64,000 nucleotides of DNA, from NCBI GenBank assembly GCA_023391815.1, contig JAEWAF010000035.1:1-64000 (forward strand), written 5' to 3'. Shown here one piece after another: positions 35,863 to 45,434 of the stretch (position 1 is the first letter of the stretch; every line of letters begins with the position of its first letter). The stretch is from Pseudomonadota bacterium. Its GTDB lineage: Bacteria; Pseudomonadota; Gammaproteobacteria; Steroidobacterales; Steroidobacteraceae. The notes under the pieces are model-generated. The model was not told the DNA's origin. It was given only the letters and a program-made list of their open reading frames with translations, and searched no databases. The position numbers and the translations under genes were made by a program.

Positions 35863-36564
35863 ATGTGTACTACTAAACCGTGCTACTCGTTGCTGTTGTT
35901 GCTGCTGCCCGCATCCAGTGCGTGGTCGGCGAGCGCGCTGGAGAGCGCAGTCGAACGCGTCGCACGAGAACACGTAAATCGGTACGCCGAATCCATCGGC
36001 TGGACGCAGCCCCAACTTAAGCTCAAATTGACTACAGGGAATCTCGGTGGGTGTCCCGACGATGCGAACATAGAAACAATCGACGCGAGACAACCGTCAC
36101 GCATGCGCTTCGCGGCGATATGTAATGGCGAGAAGCGCGAGATCGTGGTTCGAGCAACCATTGCCGCTGACGTCGTCGTCGTGGCGCATGACATGAAAGC
36201 GGGCACGCCCATCGATGCGTCGTCGTTGAAGCTCGAACGTCGCGATGTGACCACGACACCCGGCGCTGCCACGAACCTCGACGATGTCGCGGGCAAAACC
36301 AGCCGACGCGCCCTGCGCGCCGGACAGCTCGTCGATCGCCGTTGGTTGAACGAGAGCGTGCTGGTGAAACGCAACGCGAAAGTCACCATCATCGCGCGCA
36401 ACGCAGGCGTCGAAGTGCATGTGGCCGCCGAAGCTTTGCAAGCCGGACGACGCGGCGAAGTCATCTCGGTCAAGAACTCCGCCAATGGCACCGTGCTACG
36501 AGCGCGCGTCATCGGGCCCGATGCCGTCGAGCCGCTCGAAATTCCTTCCGGAACGACTCGATAG
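35863..36564 (+). CDS. flgA: Flagellar P-ring assembly chaperone
   Basis: The product is 233 residues when started at ATG 35863 (MCTTKPCYSLLLLLLPASSA, a signal peptide). ATG at 35860 or 35854 is also possible. The SAF-domain region has MKAGTPIDASSLKLERRDVT and LRAGQLVDRRWL, and the C-terminus VKNSANGTVLRARVIGPDAV matches FlgA. It is a periplasmic chaperone for FlgI. It is divergent from flgB and convergent with flgN (3-nt gap). Confidence 0.92.
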   Translation: MCTTKPCYSLLLLLLPASSAWSASALESAVERVAREHVNRYAESIGWTQPQLKLKLTTGNLGGCPDDANIETIDARQPSRMRFAAICNGEKREIVVRATIAADVVVVAHDMKAGTPIDASSLKLERRDVTTTPGAATNLDDVAGKTSRRALRAGQLVDRRWLNESVLVKRNAKVTIIARNAGVEVHVAAEALQAGRRGEVISVKNSANGTVLRARVIGPDAVEPLEIPSGTTR

Positions 36565-36567
36565 CGA

Positions 36568-36996
36568 TCAGGCTGGCGCATACGTTCCGCCGCCGTCGGT
36601 CTGTAACACCCGCTGCAGGATCTCGTGCTGATTCATCAGCAGGTCGCAGTTGCGCTGGTTCAGACGCTTGCACTCTTTCACCAGCTTCTCCAGCGTCTGC
36701 CACCACTCATCGAACGCTGGCCGCGCATTGGCGGGCAGTCTCGCGGAGACCGCCGAGATCGTCACATTGCTCTGCTTGCCAACCAGTACCTTGGCGAGGG
36801 CCAGCCGCTCGACGCGACGCTTTTCCATCTGCGCCGTCAGCGCGGAAATACGATCGGCGATGTCGCTGATGACGGCGGAGCGATGCTTGAGCGCAGCTTC
36901 GAACTGCACGTCCAGCAACTCCAGCAGCGTGCGATAGTCGCCGAGATCGGCGTGCACGCCTTTGATCAGGCGGCCGAGCGCCTCGCGCACTGTCAT
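36568..36996 (-). CDS. flgN: Flagellar export chaperone for FlgK/FlgL
   Basis: The 142-residue helical protein has the FlgN-type segments LLELLDVQFEAALKHRSAVI and LVKECKRLNQRNCDLLMNQH. It chaperones FlgK and FlgL and stands after flgM, as in most flagellar loci. The overlap with flgM (4 nt) implies co-translation. Confidence 0.88.
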   Translation of the reverse strand: MTVREALGRLIKGVHADLGDYRTLLELLDVQFEAALKHRSAVISDIADRISALTAQMEKRRVERLALAKVLVGKQSNVTISAVSARLPANARPAFDEWWQTLEKLVKECKRLNQRNCDLLMNQHEILQRVLQTDGGGTYAPA

Positions 36997-37292
36997 CTGC
37001 CGCTCCGGTGATAACGATCGATCAACGCCGCGAGCTTGGCGGGATTGAACGGCAGCTCGCCGCGCTCCAGCGCCGTCTTCAACGCCGCGACCTTTTCATG
37101 ATCGATGTCGGGCATCTCGCTCATCGCAGCCATCGCGGGCTGTAGCACGCTCGACTGCAACTTCGACGACGCACTTGGGGCCGTGGTCGCGGGCGTGCGG
37201 ATTTCGGTAGCTGGGGCGATGCCCGCGACCGGTGTGGCGGCGGAGCCCGGAACGACCTTCATGTTGGAGGATCCTCGAGACTTGGTACGCAT
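36993..37292 (-). CDS. flgM: Anti-sigma-28 factor
   Basis: The 99-residue protein ends in DIDHEKVAALKTALERGELP followed by AKLAALIDRYHRS, the FlgM FliA-binding region. It inhibits FliA until the hook is complete and FlgM is secreted. Two starts are plausible: the Met here (2 nt after motB) or a Met ten codons later (37262) with GAGGA about 12 nt upstream. Encoded in the same operon as fliA. Confidence 0.9.
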   Translation of the reverse strand: MRTKSRGSSNMKVVPGSAATPVAGIAPATEIRTPATTAPSASSKLQSSVLQPAMAAMSEMPDIDHEKVAALKTALERGELPFNPAKLAALIDRYHRSGR

Positions 37293-37294
37293 GA

Positions 37295-38284
37295 CTACAG
37301 GTCCCTGTTGTGCAGCTGGCCGCGCAGCTCTTCCAGAGCGGCGCTATCGGGCAGACTGGTGCTCACGTCGTCATCCAGCAGCGGCACGGTGTCCGTGGGC
37401 GCCCCGAACATCTGAGCGATGCTGTGCGCCTGGCCGCGAGTGAGAATGAGCAATTCGATACGACGGTTTTCCGCTGCCGCCGTGTCGTCGGGATTGATCG
37501 GAGCGGTGTCGGCCTGGCCAACCACCTGCAGGACGCTTTTGGTCGGCATGCCGCCAGCGAGCAGATAACTGCGAGCGGCCATCGCACGCTCGGTCGACAA
37601 CGTCCAGTTCGAGAACGCGGTGTAGCTCTGGTCGGCGTACTGCAATGAATCGGTGTGGCCGACGATCAGCATCTGATTGTCGATCTGCTTGAACAGCGGC
37701 CCGAGTTTCTTCAACAAGCGACGGAAGCGCTCGTTCGGCGCCGAGCTGCCCAGTTGGAACATGCCCTGCTTGTCCGTGTCATGCATCAGCACGCGCAAAC
37801 CGTATGGCGTGAAGATCGTGCGAATGTTGCTCGACAGGCCGACTTCGGCGCCGAGCGCCGCCAGCACCTGCGCCAGTTCGATCATGTCCGCATGCGATTC
37901 ATAGTGCGCCTTCGACAGGCGCATGCCCTCGCCCGGCCCGGCCGGTTCGCGCTCGCCTGTTTCGGCCGCACGCTTGGAGAGTGTGTCGCCATTGCTCGGC
38001 AGCGGGTTGCGATCGATCAAGCTGCCGCGAGGGCCGCCCATCGACATCGGAATCTTGCCGCGACCTTCATCGATCAGACTGCCGCCAGCGGCCTTCAACA
38101 GATCCTGCAAATGTTCCTGCTGACGCGAAGCCATCAGCCACATCACCAGGAACAGCGCCAGCAAGGCCAGACAAAAGTCCGCGAACGCGACTTTCCAGGC
38201 CGCGCTGCCGTGCCCCTCCTCGCCGTGCCGGCGGGAAACACGCTTGACGATGGCCTGTTGGCCTTTATCAAGCTTGTTGAGCAC
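37295..38284 (-). CDS. motB: Flagellar motor stator protein MotB (LafU-like)
   Basis: The product is 329 residues when started at GTG 38284, preceded by GGGAG. The single TM segment WKVAFADFCLALLALFLVMW carries the Asp proposed to bind protons; this helix is closer to H+-type MotB than to Na+-type PomB, an inference. The OmpA-like peptidoglycan-binding domain has MLIVGHTDSLQYADQ and NRRIELLI. It overlaps motA by 17 nt. In Flag-2 loci lafU occupies this position after lafT. Confidence 0.92.
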   Translation of the reverse strand: MLNKLDKGQQAIVKRVSRRHGEEGHGSAAWKVAFADFCLALLALFLVMWLMASRQQEHLQDLLKAAGGSLIDEGRGKIPMSMGGPRGSLIDRNPLPSNGDTLSKRAAETGEREPAGPGEGMRLSKAHYESHADMIELAQVLAALGAEVGLSSNIRTIFTPYGLRVLMHDTDKQGMFQLGSSAPNERFRRLLKKLGPLFKQIDNQMLIVGHTDSLQYADQSYTAFSNWTLSTERAMAARSYLLAGGMPTKSVLQVVGQADTAPINPDDTAAAENRRIELLILTRGQAHSIAQMFGAPTDTVPLLDDDVSTSLPDSAALEELRGQLHNRDL

Positions 38285-39197
38285 GCAAGTCTCCCTTACG
38301 ACGACGCGGCGTGGCCGGCTCTTCCGCCTCGTCCTCGCCATTGTTCAGCTTGTCGATCCAGCTCTCCAGGCGCGCGAAGCTCGGCTTGGTATTCAACTGC
38401 ACCAGGCGGCGGCCCGCGTCGATCGCAAGCAGCGGCGGCTTGCCGGCCACGTGGGTCACGAGCACGACCTTCACCGAGTCGAGCGCCATGCGCTCATCGT
38501 CGACCAGCTGGCGCATGCGGTTGCTGATCGGGTCGAGCACGCCGTAACACATGAAGATGCCGATGAAGGTACCGACCATGGCGGCCGCGACCGCGACCGC
38601 GACTTCACCCGTATCGGCGCCGTTGGCGACCGACTTCATGGCCATCACGATGCCGAGCACGGCGGCCAGAATGCCGAAGCCCGGCATCGCGTCGCCGACC
38701 TTGCCGAGCGAGCGCGCCGGCTGCGACATTTCATCGTGGATCGATTCGATTTCCTGCTCGAGCACGCCTTCCAGCTCGTGCGCGCTGATCTTGCCCATGG
38801 CCATCAAACGGAAGTTGTCGACGATGAAGTGCAACAGCTTGGGCTCGTGCAGAATCATCGGATAGCGCTTGAACAGCTCGCTCTCGTGCGGCGCCTCGAC
38901 GTGCGCATCGAGCGCTTTCAGACCGCCGGCGGCGGTCTGCAACAGTTCATACATCAGCAACAGCAACTGGCGCTGGAACTCCTGACCGTCCTTGCGACGG
39001 CCCAGTACTTCCTTCACTTGCAACCACATTTCGCTGAGCACGTGACGGGGATTGCCGAGAATGATCGTGCCCGCGCCGGCGCCGATGATGATCACCAGCT
39101 CGACCGGCTGCCAGATGACGCCCAGGTCGCCGCCGTGCAGGGCGAAACCGCCGAACACACACAGCAGAATGGTGGCAATGCCAAGTAGCGACTGCAT
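38268..39197 (-). CDS. motA: Flagellar motor stator protein MotA (LafT-like)
   Basis: The 309-residue protein has four hydrophobic helices. TM1 is LLGIATILLCVFGGFALHGG, and AMKSVANGADTGEVAVAVAA AMVGTFIGIFMCYGV holds the conserved Pro-Gly (MPGFGILAAVLGIVM) torque-generation region. It forms the ion-conducting stator with MotB. It follows fliA, with motB overlapping by 17 nt; the order fliA-motA-motB equals lafS-lafT-lafU of lateral systems. Confidence 0.94.
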   Translation of the reverse strand: MQSLLGIATILLCVFGGFALHGGDLGVIWQPVELVIIIGAGAGTIILGNPRHVLSEMWLQVKEVLGRRKDGQEFQRQLLLLMYELLQTAAGGLKALDAHVEAPHESELFKRYPMILHEPKLLHFIVDNFRLMAMGKISAHELEGVLEQEIESIHDEMSQPARSLGKVGDAMPGFGILAAVLGIVMAMKSVANGADTGEVAVAVAAAMVGTFIGIFMCYGVLDPISNRMRQLVDDERMALDSVKVVLVTHVAGKPPLLAIDAGRRLVQLNTKPSFARLESWIDKLNNGEDEAEEPATPRRRKGDLRAQQA

Positions 39198-39213
39198 CGA
39201 TCTATCCTCGCTG

Positions 39214-39936
39214 CTACTGCAGCAGCTCCCGTAACTTCTTCAAGGCCAGCTTGTTGATCTGGCACACCCTCGCCTCGGTCAAATCCAACACGCGGGCAAT
39301 CTCTTTCAAGCTCAAGTCGAACTCGTAATACAGCTGCACGACGCGCTGTTCACGATCGTTCAAGCGACGCAGCGCCTGTTCGATGCTGCGTTGGAGCAGC
39401 AGATGCGACTCCGGCGAATGGCGCCGGTCGCCCGACTGCTCGGTGAGCTGCTGTAACAGCTCGTCGAAATTCGCCAGCTGCTCGGCGCTCTGCGCCAGCT
39501 GATATTCCTGGTACTGCTCGACGGTCAGGCCCAGCGCCTGCTGAGTCTCGGCCGGCGTCGGTTCGCGACCCAGCTGTTTCGCCAGCGCACGCACGCCGTC
39601 ACGCACTCGGTGCGTTTCCTGACGCACGGTGCGCGGACGCCAGTCCTGCCGCCGCAGCTCATCGAGAATCGCGCCTCGCACACGCACCGACGCGTAGGCA
39701 GGAAACTTTTCATCGGGCGTGCCGTAACGGCGCAGCGCGTCCAGCAATCCCATCAATCCGATCTGCTGCAAGTCCTCGCGATCGGTCCCGCCGCCGGTCT
39801 GCAGCTCGAGCTGCTTGACCACGCGCTTCACCAGCGGCGCGAATGTCACGAGCAGACGTTGCTCGTCGGCCGGGCTCAACGGCGCCGCGACGAACTCATC
39901 CGCTACTGCGTATCCAGCTTGCATGCTCGTCTTCAA
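39214..39936 (-). CDS. fliA: Flagellar sigma factor sigma-28
   Basis: The 240-residue protein has region 2 (DREDLQQIGLMGLLDALRRY, FPAYASVRVRGAILDELRRQ), region 3 and region 4 (LNDREQRVVQLYYEFDLSLK, EIARVLDLTEARVCQINKLA). It directs late flagellar genes and is held by FlgM. It lies in the same operon as flgM, between fliL and motA, the LafS position. Confidence 0.95.
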   Translation of the reverse strand: MKTSMQAGYAVADEFVAAPLSPADEQRLLVTFAPLVKRVVKQLELQTGGGTDREDLQQIGLMGLLDALRRYGTPDEKFPAYASVRVRGAILDELRRQDWRPRTVRQETHRVRDGVRALAKQLGREPTPAETQQALGLTVEQYQEYQLAQSAEQLANFDELLQQLTEQSGDRRHSPESHLLLQRSIEQALRRLNDREQRVVQLYYEFDLSLKEIARVLDLTEARVCQINKLALKKLRELLQ

Positions 39937-39939
39937 CGA

Positions 39940-40419
39940 TTACTCGACGATCAGCTTGCCGATCATCACATCGGTGAACGGCCGCTCGGCCCGGTCCTTC
40001 GCATATTTGGTCGCGAAGGCCTGGTCCATGGTCGCTGTCAGCTCTTCCACGGTCATCTTGCCGGCGCGATCCATGGTCAGCGTCGACAGCTCCTTGACCG
40101 CGAGGCTGCGAAGCAATGGCAGTTGCTCACGTGTGGTGCGCTCGGACTCTTCCGGCGTCTTGAACACCAGATCGAGAGCGAGATAGTGAGGGGCGGGCTC
40201 GCCTTCCACACCGCGCAACATCACGATGACTTTTTCCAGGCTCACATATTTATAGACGCGGTCGTCGGGCTCGGGCTCCTCTTCCTTCGGCACGGGTGCA
40301 GCCTCGGCGGAGGAAATGGCGGTGCCGCCCTTCATGAACCACCAGGTCGCGCCGGCACCGAGGCCGAGCGCAAGAACCGTCACTCCCAGGAGCGCGGCTA
40401 CGATCTTTCCAAAACTCAT
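39940..40419 (-). CDS. fliL: Flagellar basal-body-associated protein FliL
   Basis: The 159-residue protein has one N-terminal TM helix (about 7-28) and a periplasmic FliL domain ending KDRAERPFTDVMIGKLIVE. It is thought to stabilise stators. The ATG overlaps the fliK stop (ATGA). Short length is typical for FliL. Confidence 0.88.
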   Translation of the reverse strand: MSFGKIVAALLGVTVLALGLGAGATWWFMKGGTAISSAEAAPVPKEEEPEPDDRVYKYVSLEKVIVMLRGVEGEPAPHYLALDLVFKTPEESERTTREQLPLLRSLAVKELSTLTMDRAGKMTVEELTATMDQAFATKYAKDRAERPFTDVMIGKLIVE

Positions 40420-41528
40420 GCGCCACGCTCCTCATCCACCGCGAGCGTGAATGACTTGGCTGACTCTTCATTCGAATCCGACAGCGCGCGGCCCGGGGCT
40501 TCGCGTTGTGCTTGCGACTGACGCTGCCCCTGCTGGCTGGCGCTCTGCTGCTCTCGGGAGCTATCCGACACGTGCACCGAGACATCGCCGCTCTGCCGAT
40601 GAATCAAATCCTGACGCAGCGAGTCGCCGATGCCGTGCAACTGGCGCGCGACTTCGGCATTGCTGGCGCGCAGGTGGACCTGGATGTTGCCCGCCTCTCG
40701 CTGAATCACGATTTCGATCGTGCCCATGGAAGGCGGATCCAGGCGAATGACCGCATGCTCGCTGCGCTGAGTGATCTGCAGTTGCAGACGATCGCCCAAC
40801 GCGACCTCCAGGGCGGAACGCTGTGTGTTCAGGGGCTGCGCGGGCTGCGTCGAAACGGGCGCCAGTATGCCGGGCTGCTGGTTGAATCCTTCGACCAGCG
40901 CCTGCGCCAGTCCGGCATTGGTCAGCGATGCCAGCTGAGTGACCGGCAGCGTCGGCTGATTGTCCGTAAGCACGCTGGCCGGCGTGCCTTTCGATGCCAG
41001 CGACAACGCAGGTGTATTGATCGTGAGCGCGCCGAGCGCAGATGTTTCGGGGATTGCGGCCAGCACGTTCAGCAACGTCTGTTCGCGCGGGGCGACCGGT
41101 TGAGCCGGCTGCGACACTGGCGCGATCTGCAACAGGTTCTGTGCATTCGACTGCTGCTGAGAGAAAGTCGTCGAGCGCTGCGCGTACTCGAGCGGCACGG
41201 TCACCGGTTGTGTGAAGGTAATCAGATTCGGGAATGCGGGCAGCGTATCGGGCGTCGGGGTCTCTTCCGTTCCATCCTCGGCCTGCCCGAGCAGCGCTTC
41301 ATCGAACTTCGGCTGATCCGTCACTCGCGGAGTGAGATTCAACGTCGCGAGCGCTTCGACACCCAGCGACTGACGCAATTGCTCGCCGAAGCGAATGGGT
41401 GTTACCGGTGCGGCTTGGGCAGACGGGCCAGGAAGCTGCCCGATCGGCAACAACGGCAACGCAGTCTGCGCGCCCGCGGCGGGACCGTCGGTGCTGACAA
41501 GAGCGGCCCCGAATGAGATCGCGGTCAT
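40416..41528 (-). CDS. fliK: Flagellar hook-length control protein
   Basis: The 370-residue protein is Gln/Pro/Ala-rich through about residue 250, then has a FliK C-terminal domain (about 255-340: VIRLDPPSMGTIEIVIQREA, LRASNAEVARQLHGIGDSLR). It measures hook length and triggers the FlhB substrate switch. It overlaps fliT and fliL by 4 nt each. A second FliK-like gene lies at 55952-56986. Confidence 0.88.
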   Translation of the reverse strand: MTAISFGAALVSTDGPAAGAQTALPLLPIGQLPGPSAQAAPVTPIRFGEQLRQSLGVEALATLNLTPRVTDQPKFDEALLGQAEDGTEETPTPDTLPAFPNLITFTQPVTVPLEYAQRSTTFSQQQSNAQNLLQIAPVSQPAQPVAPREQTLLNVLAAIPETSALGALTINTPALSLASKGTPASVLTDNQPTLPVTQLASLTNAGLAQALVEGFNQQPGILAPVSTQPAQPLNTQRSALEVALGDRLQLQITQRSEHAVIRLDPPSMGTIEIVIQREAGNIQVHLRASNAEVARQLHGIGDSLRQDLIHRQSGDVSVHVSDSSREQQSASQQGQRQSQAQREAPGRALSDSNEESAKSFTLAVDEERGA

Positions 41529-41836
41529 GTCCGCTCCTCCGCGACTTCACCGCTCATCGCATAGGCTAGAAAACCGGCTTTTTGTTCGCGCATCTGACCA
41601 AGCCGCGCGCGCATGGCCTGCGTTTCGGTGATGCAACGTTCGCGTGCCTGCTCATGCGCCCGCTGCACGGTGGCGAGGGCCATCATTTCCTGCTGCGACC
41701 ACTGCCCCCACTCGGTGCGGCGGGTCAGCAGCTCGGCGAGCTGACGATCGACGCTTTCGAGCAGCGTCCAGTCGCCGCGCTGGGAGGCGCTCAGCAGATT
41801 GCGAGCGATGCTCATGAGTTGTGCGTATCGATCCAT
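41525..41836 (-). CDS. fliT: FliT-like flagellar chaperone
   Basis: The 103-residue helical protein was started at MDRYAQLMSIARNLLSASQR, since the upstream frame is not family-like. Length, helical content and the position directly after fliS, before fliK, fit FliT, the FliD chaperone. Sequence match alone is weak. Confidence 0.7.
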   Translation of the reverse strand: MDRYAQLMSIARNLLSASQRGDWTLLESVDRQLAELLTRRTEWGQWSQQEMMALATVQRAHEQARERCITETQAMRARLGQMREQKAGFLAYAMSGEVAEERT

Positions 41837-41840
41837 GGCA

Positions 41841-42227
41841 TCAACCCAGACGCTGCTGCATACCCTGCCAGCCACGCCGCAAGGTCGTCAGCAGGCCAGA
41901 CACTTCGTCGATGATGCTCGGGTCGAGATTGACACCGGCGCGATACAAGCGCTCGGCGCAATAGTCATACAGGCGGCTCAGATTCTCGGACACCTCACCG
42001 CCTTTCTCGAGATCCAGCGCGCTCGACAGACCGTTCAACATGTCGACGCAACGGTCGAGGCTGCGTGCCTTCAACTCGTAACGTCGCGCTTCGATGTGCG
42101 CACGCGCGCGCACCAGCTCTTCGAGCAGGCCGTCGGTCAACAACAGCACCAGCTTCACCGGTGAGGCATGCGCGACCTGCGCACCCAGGTTGACGCTGTG
42201 ATAACTGCGGTAGGCTTCTTGATTCAC
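41841..42227 (-). CDS. fliS: Flagellar export chaperone for flagellin
   Basis: The 128-residue protein has AYRSYHSVNLGAQVAHASPV, LVLLLTDGLLEELVRARAHI and LSRLYDYCAERLYRAGVNLD, the FliS motifs. It keeps flagellin unfolded for export. It lies between fliD and fliT. Confidence 0.95.
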   Translation of the reverse strand: MNQEAYRSYHSVNLGAQVAHASPVKLVLLLTDGLLEELVRARAHIEARRYELKARSLDRCVDMLNGLSSALDLEKGGEVSENLSRLYDYCAERLYRAGVNLDPSIIDEVSGLLTTLRRGWQGMQQRLG

Positions 42228-42259
42228 GGTCTTGTTTGCTCCTTAGGGGTCGCGCGGTC

Positions 42260-43615
42260 TTATGAGCCGGTGCTCAACTGCGCGAACAGGCCCGACGTCT
42301 GCTCCATCTGCGACTGCAAGGTCGCCAGTCGCGTGAACTGCTGCAGGTAACGCTGATAGGCGCTGTCGTATTGGGCATCGAGGCGCGTCTGACGCGCCGA
42401 AAGATTCTTTTGCTTGATCTGGATGTTGTTCTGACGGCTGGCGATCTGGCCGCTGCCGCTGGTGAGCCACTGGTCCAGATATTTGCTCATGCCGCCCAGC
42501 AAGCCGGTCGGCGCGGACGCGCTGGCCTTGCCGAACACTTTGTCGAGCGCCGCCGGGTCGGCCTGCAAAGCCTTTTCCAGCCGCGATTTGTCGAGCGACA
42601 ACTGGCCATTGCGATCGGCCTTCACCCCCAGCTCGGTCAAGCTCAGGCCGCTGTACTCGTCGCGGAGCAAGGTGTTGAGCTTGCTGCTCAGCGCCCGGAT
42701 GCCCGCATCGGAAGCGAACGCCGCCGGCGCGGAATTCTCGCCGCCCGCTTTGGTGAGCGAATCGAGCGCGGTGCGCAGGGTGTTATATGCCTTGAGGAAG
42801 CTCTCGACGTTGCTCGCCGTGCCGGACGCATCGTCGGTGACCGTCAGCGTCAGCGGCGACTCGCTCGTCGCCATGGCACGAGTGAACGTGAGGCTCACAC
42901 CTTCGATACTGTTGAACGTGTTCGACGCCTGCTGCATGCGGACGCCACCCTGGCCGCCCAACCACACCACCGCGTCATTGGCGGCAGTGAGCTCGCGCGG
43001 ATTGTTGAACGCGTCTCGCAGCGCGCCCGCCGGCAGGCTGCCGGCATTGATCGTGATCTCGCCGCCCTCGCCCGTCTTGCCCGAGCTCAGCAACAGCTGC
43101 GTCTGACCGCCGCTGCTCACGACAGAGGCAACGACTTTGCCCTGATTGCCGTTGGCCTGGTTGATGGCGCGCGCGATCTCGGCTTGTGAGATCGTGCCGT
43201 TGGCATCGGAATCCGCGGCGACCAGGTTTACGTTGAACGAGCTGCCATCCTGCAGCTGAACCGTGATCGGTCCGCCGAGCGCGACCGGCACGGCCGGCAG
43301 ATCTTCGAACACGATCTGGTGCGCCGTGGCGAGCTGCTCGACATGAAACTGATAGCTGCCCGCCTGTGCCTTCGACGTCGTGGTCGCGGTGGCGATGCCG
43401 GAGTTGTTGAAAGAAGCAGCGAACTGCTTCAGACCTTTGCTCGAAGAGAGCGACGACAACGCGGTGTCGAACGCACTGAGCGCCGAGCGCAGCGTGTTCA
43501 ACGCGGTCGACTGCTTCTGCGCGTTCTGCGTCTGCGTGGTCAGCACTTTCTGCGCCGCCTGCGTGTAGGCGGTAGCAAGCTGCGTCGCTGTGGTGACTGG
43601 ATCGAGTGATGCCAT
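42260..43615 (-). CDS. fliD: Flagellar filament cap protein
   Basis: The 451-residue protein has FliD N- and C-terminal regions: AASFNNSGIATATTTSKAQA and, near the end, QNNIQIKQKNLSARQTRLDA and YQRYLQQFTRLATLQSQMEQ. It caps the filament and assembles flagellin. It is upstream of fliS, the LafB position in lateral clusters. An 83-nt gap separates it from fliJ. Confidence 0.95.
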   Translation of the reverse strand: MASLDPVTTATQLATAYTQAAQKVLTTQTQNAQKQSTALNTLRSALSAFDTALSSLSSSKGLKQFAASFNNSGIATATTTSKAQAGSYQFHVEQLATAHQIVFEDLPAVPVALGGPITVQLQDGSSFNVNLVAADSDANGTISQAEIARAINQANGNQGKVVASVVSSGGQTQLLLSSGKTGEGGEITINAGSLPAGALRDAFNNPRELTAANDAVVWLGGQGGVRMQQASNTFNSIEGVSLTFTRAMATSESPLTLTVTDDASGTASNVESFLKAYNTLRTALDSLTKAGGENSAPAAFASDAGIRALSSKLNTLLRDEYSGLSLTELGVKADRNGQLSLDKSRLEKALQADPAALDKVFGKASASAPTGLLGGMSKYLDQWLTSGSGQIASRQNNIQIKQKNLSARQTRLDAQYDSAYQRYLQQFTRLATLQSQMEQTSGLFAQLSTGS

Positions 43616-43698
43616 TTTTGTCTTCCTCGGAGCGGGGTCCTTCAGTCGTCGAAAGGCGACAGGAACCGCGAGGGAATTAAATATTTCGTCGGGATTTT

Positions 43699-44127
43699 TT
43701 ACTTGTTACGCCACCAGACCTGCGATGCCAGCTCGTCCTGATGTTTCTGCTCCTTCACCTTTGTGACGTGACGCACATTCGAGTGCTCACGTTGCAGGAC
43801 CTGATCCAGCGCTTCGTGACGGCGTGCCGCGTCGGCCAGCTCGCGTTGTGACAGGGCGAGCTGGGATTCGTGCAACGACAGATCGAGCCGGTGAGTGGCT
43901 GCCATTCTTAACATAGCCTGTTTGTAGCCGGCGCGATTCATGGCGAGCACCGGCGATCCGCCGCTCGGGCCGCTGCCATGAGCCAGCTGTTCCAGCGTGG
44001 CGAGATTGCGCAGAAAACGTTCGCGAGTGGCGCGCTTTTCGGCCACGTCGGCGCTGAGCCGATCGACCTCGCGACTTTGCAGATCGACCAGACGACCCAG
44101 AGAGCGCAAGCGCTGACGTTCGGTCAT
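43699..44127 (-). CDS. fliJ: Flagellar export chaperone/ATPase-associated FliJ
   Basis: The 142-residue protein is almost entirely charged helix, predicted coiled coil. Position directly after fliI with a 4-nt overlap identifies it as FliJ, the central stalk-like protein of the export ATPase complex. Sequence conservation of this family is low. Confidence 0.85.
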   Translation of the reverse strand: MTERQRLRSLGRLVDLQSREVDRLSADVAEKRATRERFLRNLATLEQLAHGSGPSGGSPVLAMNRAGYKQAMLRMAATHRLDLSLHESQLALSQRELADAARRHEALDQVLQREHSNVRHVTKVKEQKHQDELASQVWWRNK

Positions 44128-45434
44128 GTCATCAATCCTTCGAGGGCTGCGATGGTTTGCGTCAGCGGCGCCGCTTCGCGCGTGCCCTGGTGCAGGAAGG
44201 CTTCGATCTTCGGATACAGCTCAACCGCTTTGTCGGTGGCCGGATCGGCACCAGGCACATAGGCGCCCAGCGGCAACAAGTCACGCACCTGCGCATGCTT
44301 CGCGACCATCGCAAGCAACGCACGCGCGGCGCGTTGATGCGGCTGGGTTGCGACCAACGACATACAACGGCTGACCGATTGTGAGATATCGATGGCCGGG
44401 TAATGACCGCGCTCGGCGAGCTGACGAGTCAATACGATGTGTCCATCGAGAATGGCGCGCGCGGTGTCGACGACGGGGTCTTGCTGATCGTCGCCTTCCG
44501 CGAGCACGGTGTAGATGGCGCTCATGCTGCCCTCCTCACGCTCGCCGTTGCCGGCGGTCTCGACGAGTTGCGGCAGCAGACTGAATACCGACGGCGGATA
44601 ACCACGAGTCGCGGGCGGCTCACCGAGCGCCAGCGCCACTTCACGACGCGCCATCGCATAGCGCGTCAATGAATCGACGAGCAACAGCACGTCCTTGCCC
44701 TGATCGCGAAAGTGCGCGGCGATCGAGTGGCACAACTCGGTGGCGCGCAGACGCATGAGCGGCGACTCATCGGCCGGAGCAACGACAACGATCGCGCGCT
44801 TCATTCCGGCTTCGCCAAGCGACAGGTCGATGAACTCGCGCACTTCACGTCCGCGTTCACCGATCAGGCCCACGACGACGATATCTGCAACCGTTTGCCG
44901 GGTGATCAATCCCAGCAGCACGCTCTTGCCGACGCCGCTGCCGGCCATCAGGCCGACGCGTTGCCCTTTGCCGAGAGTGAGAATGCCGTTGATGGCGCGC
45001 ACACCCACATCGAGCGCGTCCTTCACCGGCTTCTTCTTGAGCGGATTCACTCGCGGCGGCTGCGTGTCGAGCACATGCTCTCCACCCAGCCGGCCGCGAC
45101 CGTCAACGGGCTCTCCCAAGCCGTTGACGATGCGCCCCAGCCACGACGTGCCGATGCGCAGAACATCGCGATCCGTCTGCGGCAACACGCGTGCGCCGGT
45201 GGCGAGCCCTTCCGGCCGCTTGAAAGGCATCAGATAAGAAACATCCTCGCGAAAGCCGACCACTTGCGCGTCGATCCAATCGCCGTTGCCGGTCTCGACG
45301 CTGCAGCGCTGCCCCGTGCTCAACGGACAACCGCGGCTTTCCAGCAGCAGTCCGGAGGCACCGACCAGTCGGCCGGTCGGCGTCGCAATCGGCACCGACT
45401 CCAGCTCCAGATCGCGTAGCGCGGCGCCGATCAT
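44124..45434 (-). CDS. fliI: Flagellum-specific ATPase
   Basis: The 436-residue F1-beta-like ATPase has a Walker A motif GLMAGSGVGKSVLL, the Walker B region LLLVDSLTRYAMARRE, and GREVREFIDLSLGEAGMKRA. It energises type III export. fliH overlaps its 5' end by 4 nt, fliJ its 3' end. Confidence 0.97.
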   Translation of the reverse strand: MIGAALRDLELESVPIATPTGRLVGASGLLLESRGCPLSTGQRCSVETGNGDWIDAQVVGFREDVSYLMPFKRPEGLATGARVLPQTDRDVLRIGTSWLGRIVNGLGEPVDGRGRLGGEHVLDTQPPRVNPLKKKPVKDALDVGVRAINGILTLGKGQRVGLMAGSGVGKSVLLGLITRQTVADIVVVGLIGERGREVREFIDLSLGEAGMKRAIVVVAPADESPLMRLRATELCHSIAAHFRDQGKDVLLLVDSLTRYAMARREVALALGEPPATRGYPPSVFSLLPQLVETAGNGEREEGSMSAIYTVLAEGDDQQDPVVDTARAILDGHIVLTRQLAERGHYPAIDISQSVSRCMSLVATQPHQRAARALLAMVAKHAQVRDLLPLGAYVPGADPATDKAVELYPKIEAFLHQGTREAAPLTQTIAALEGLMT

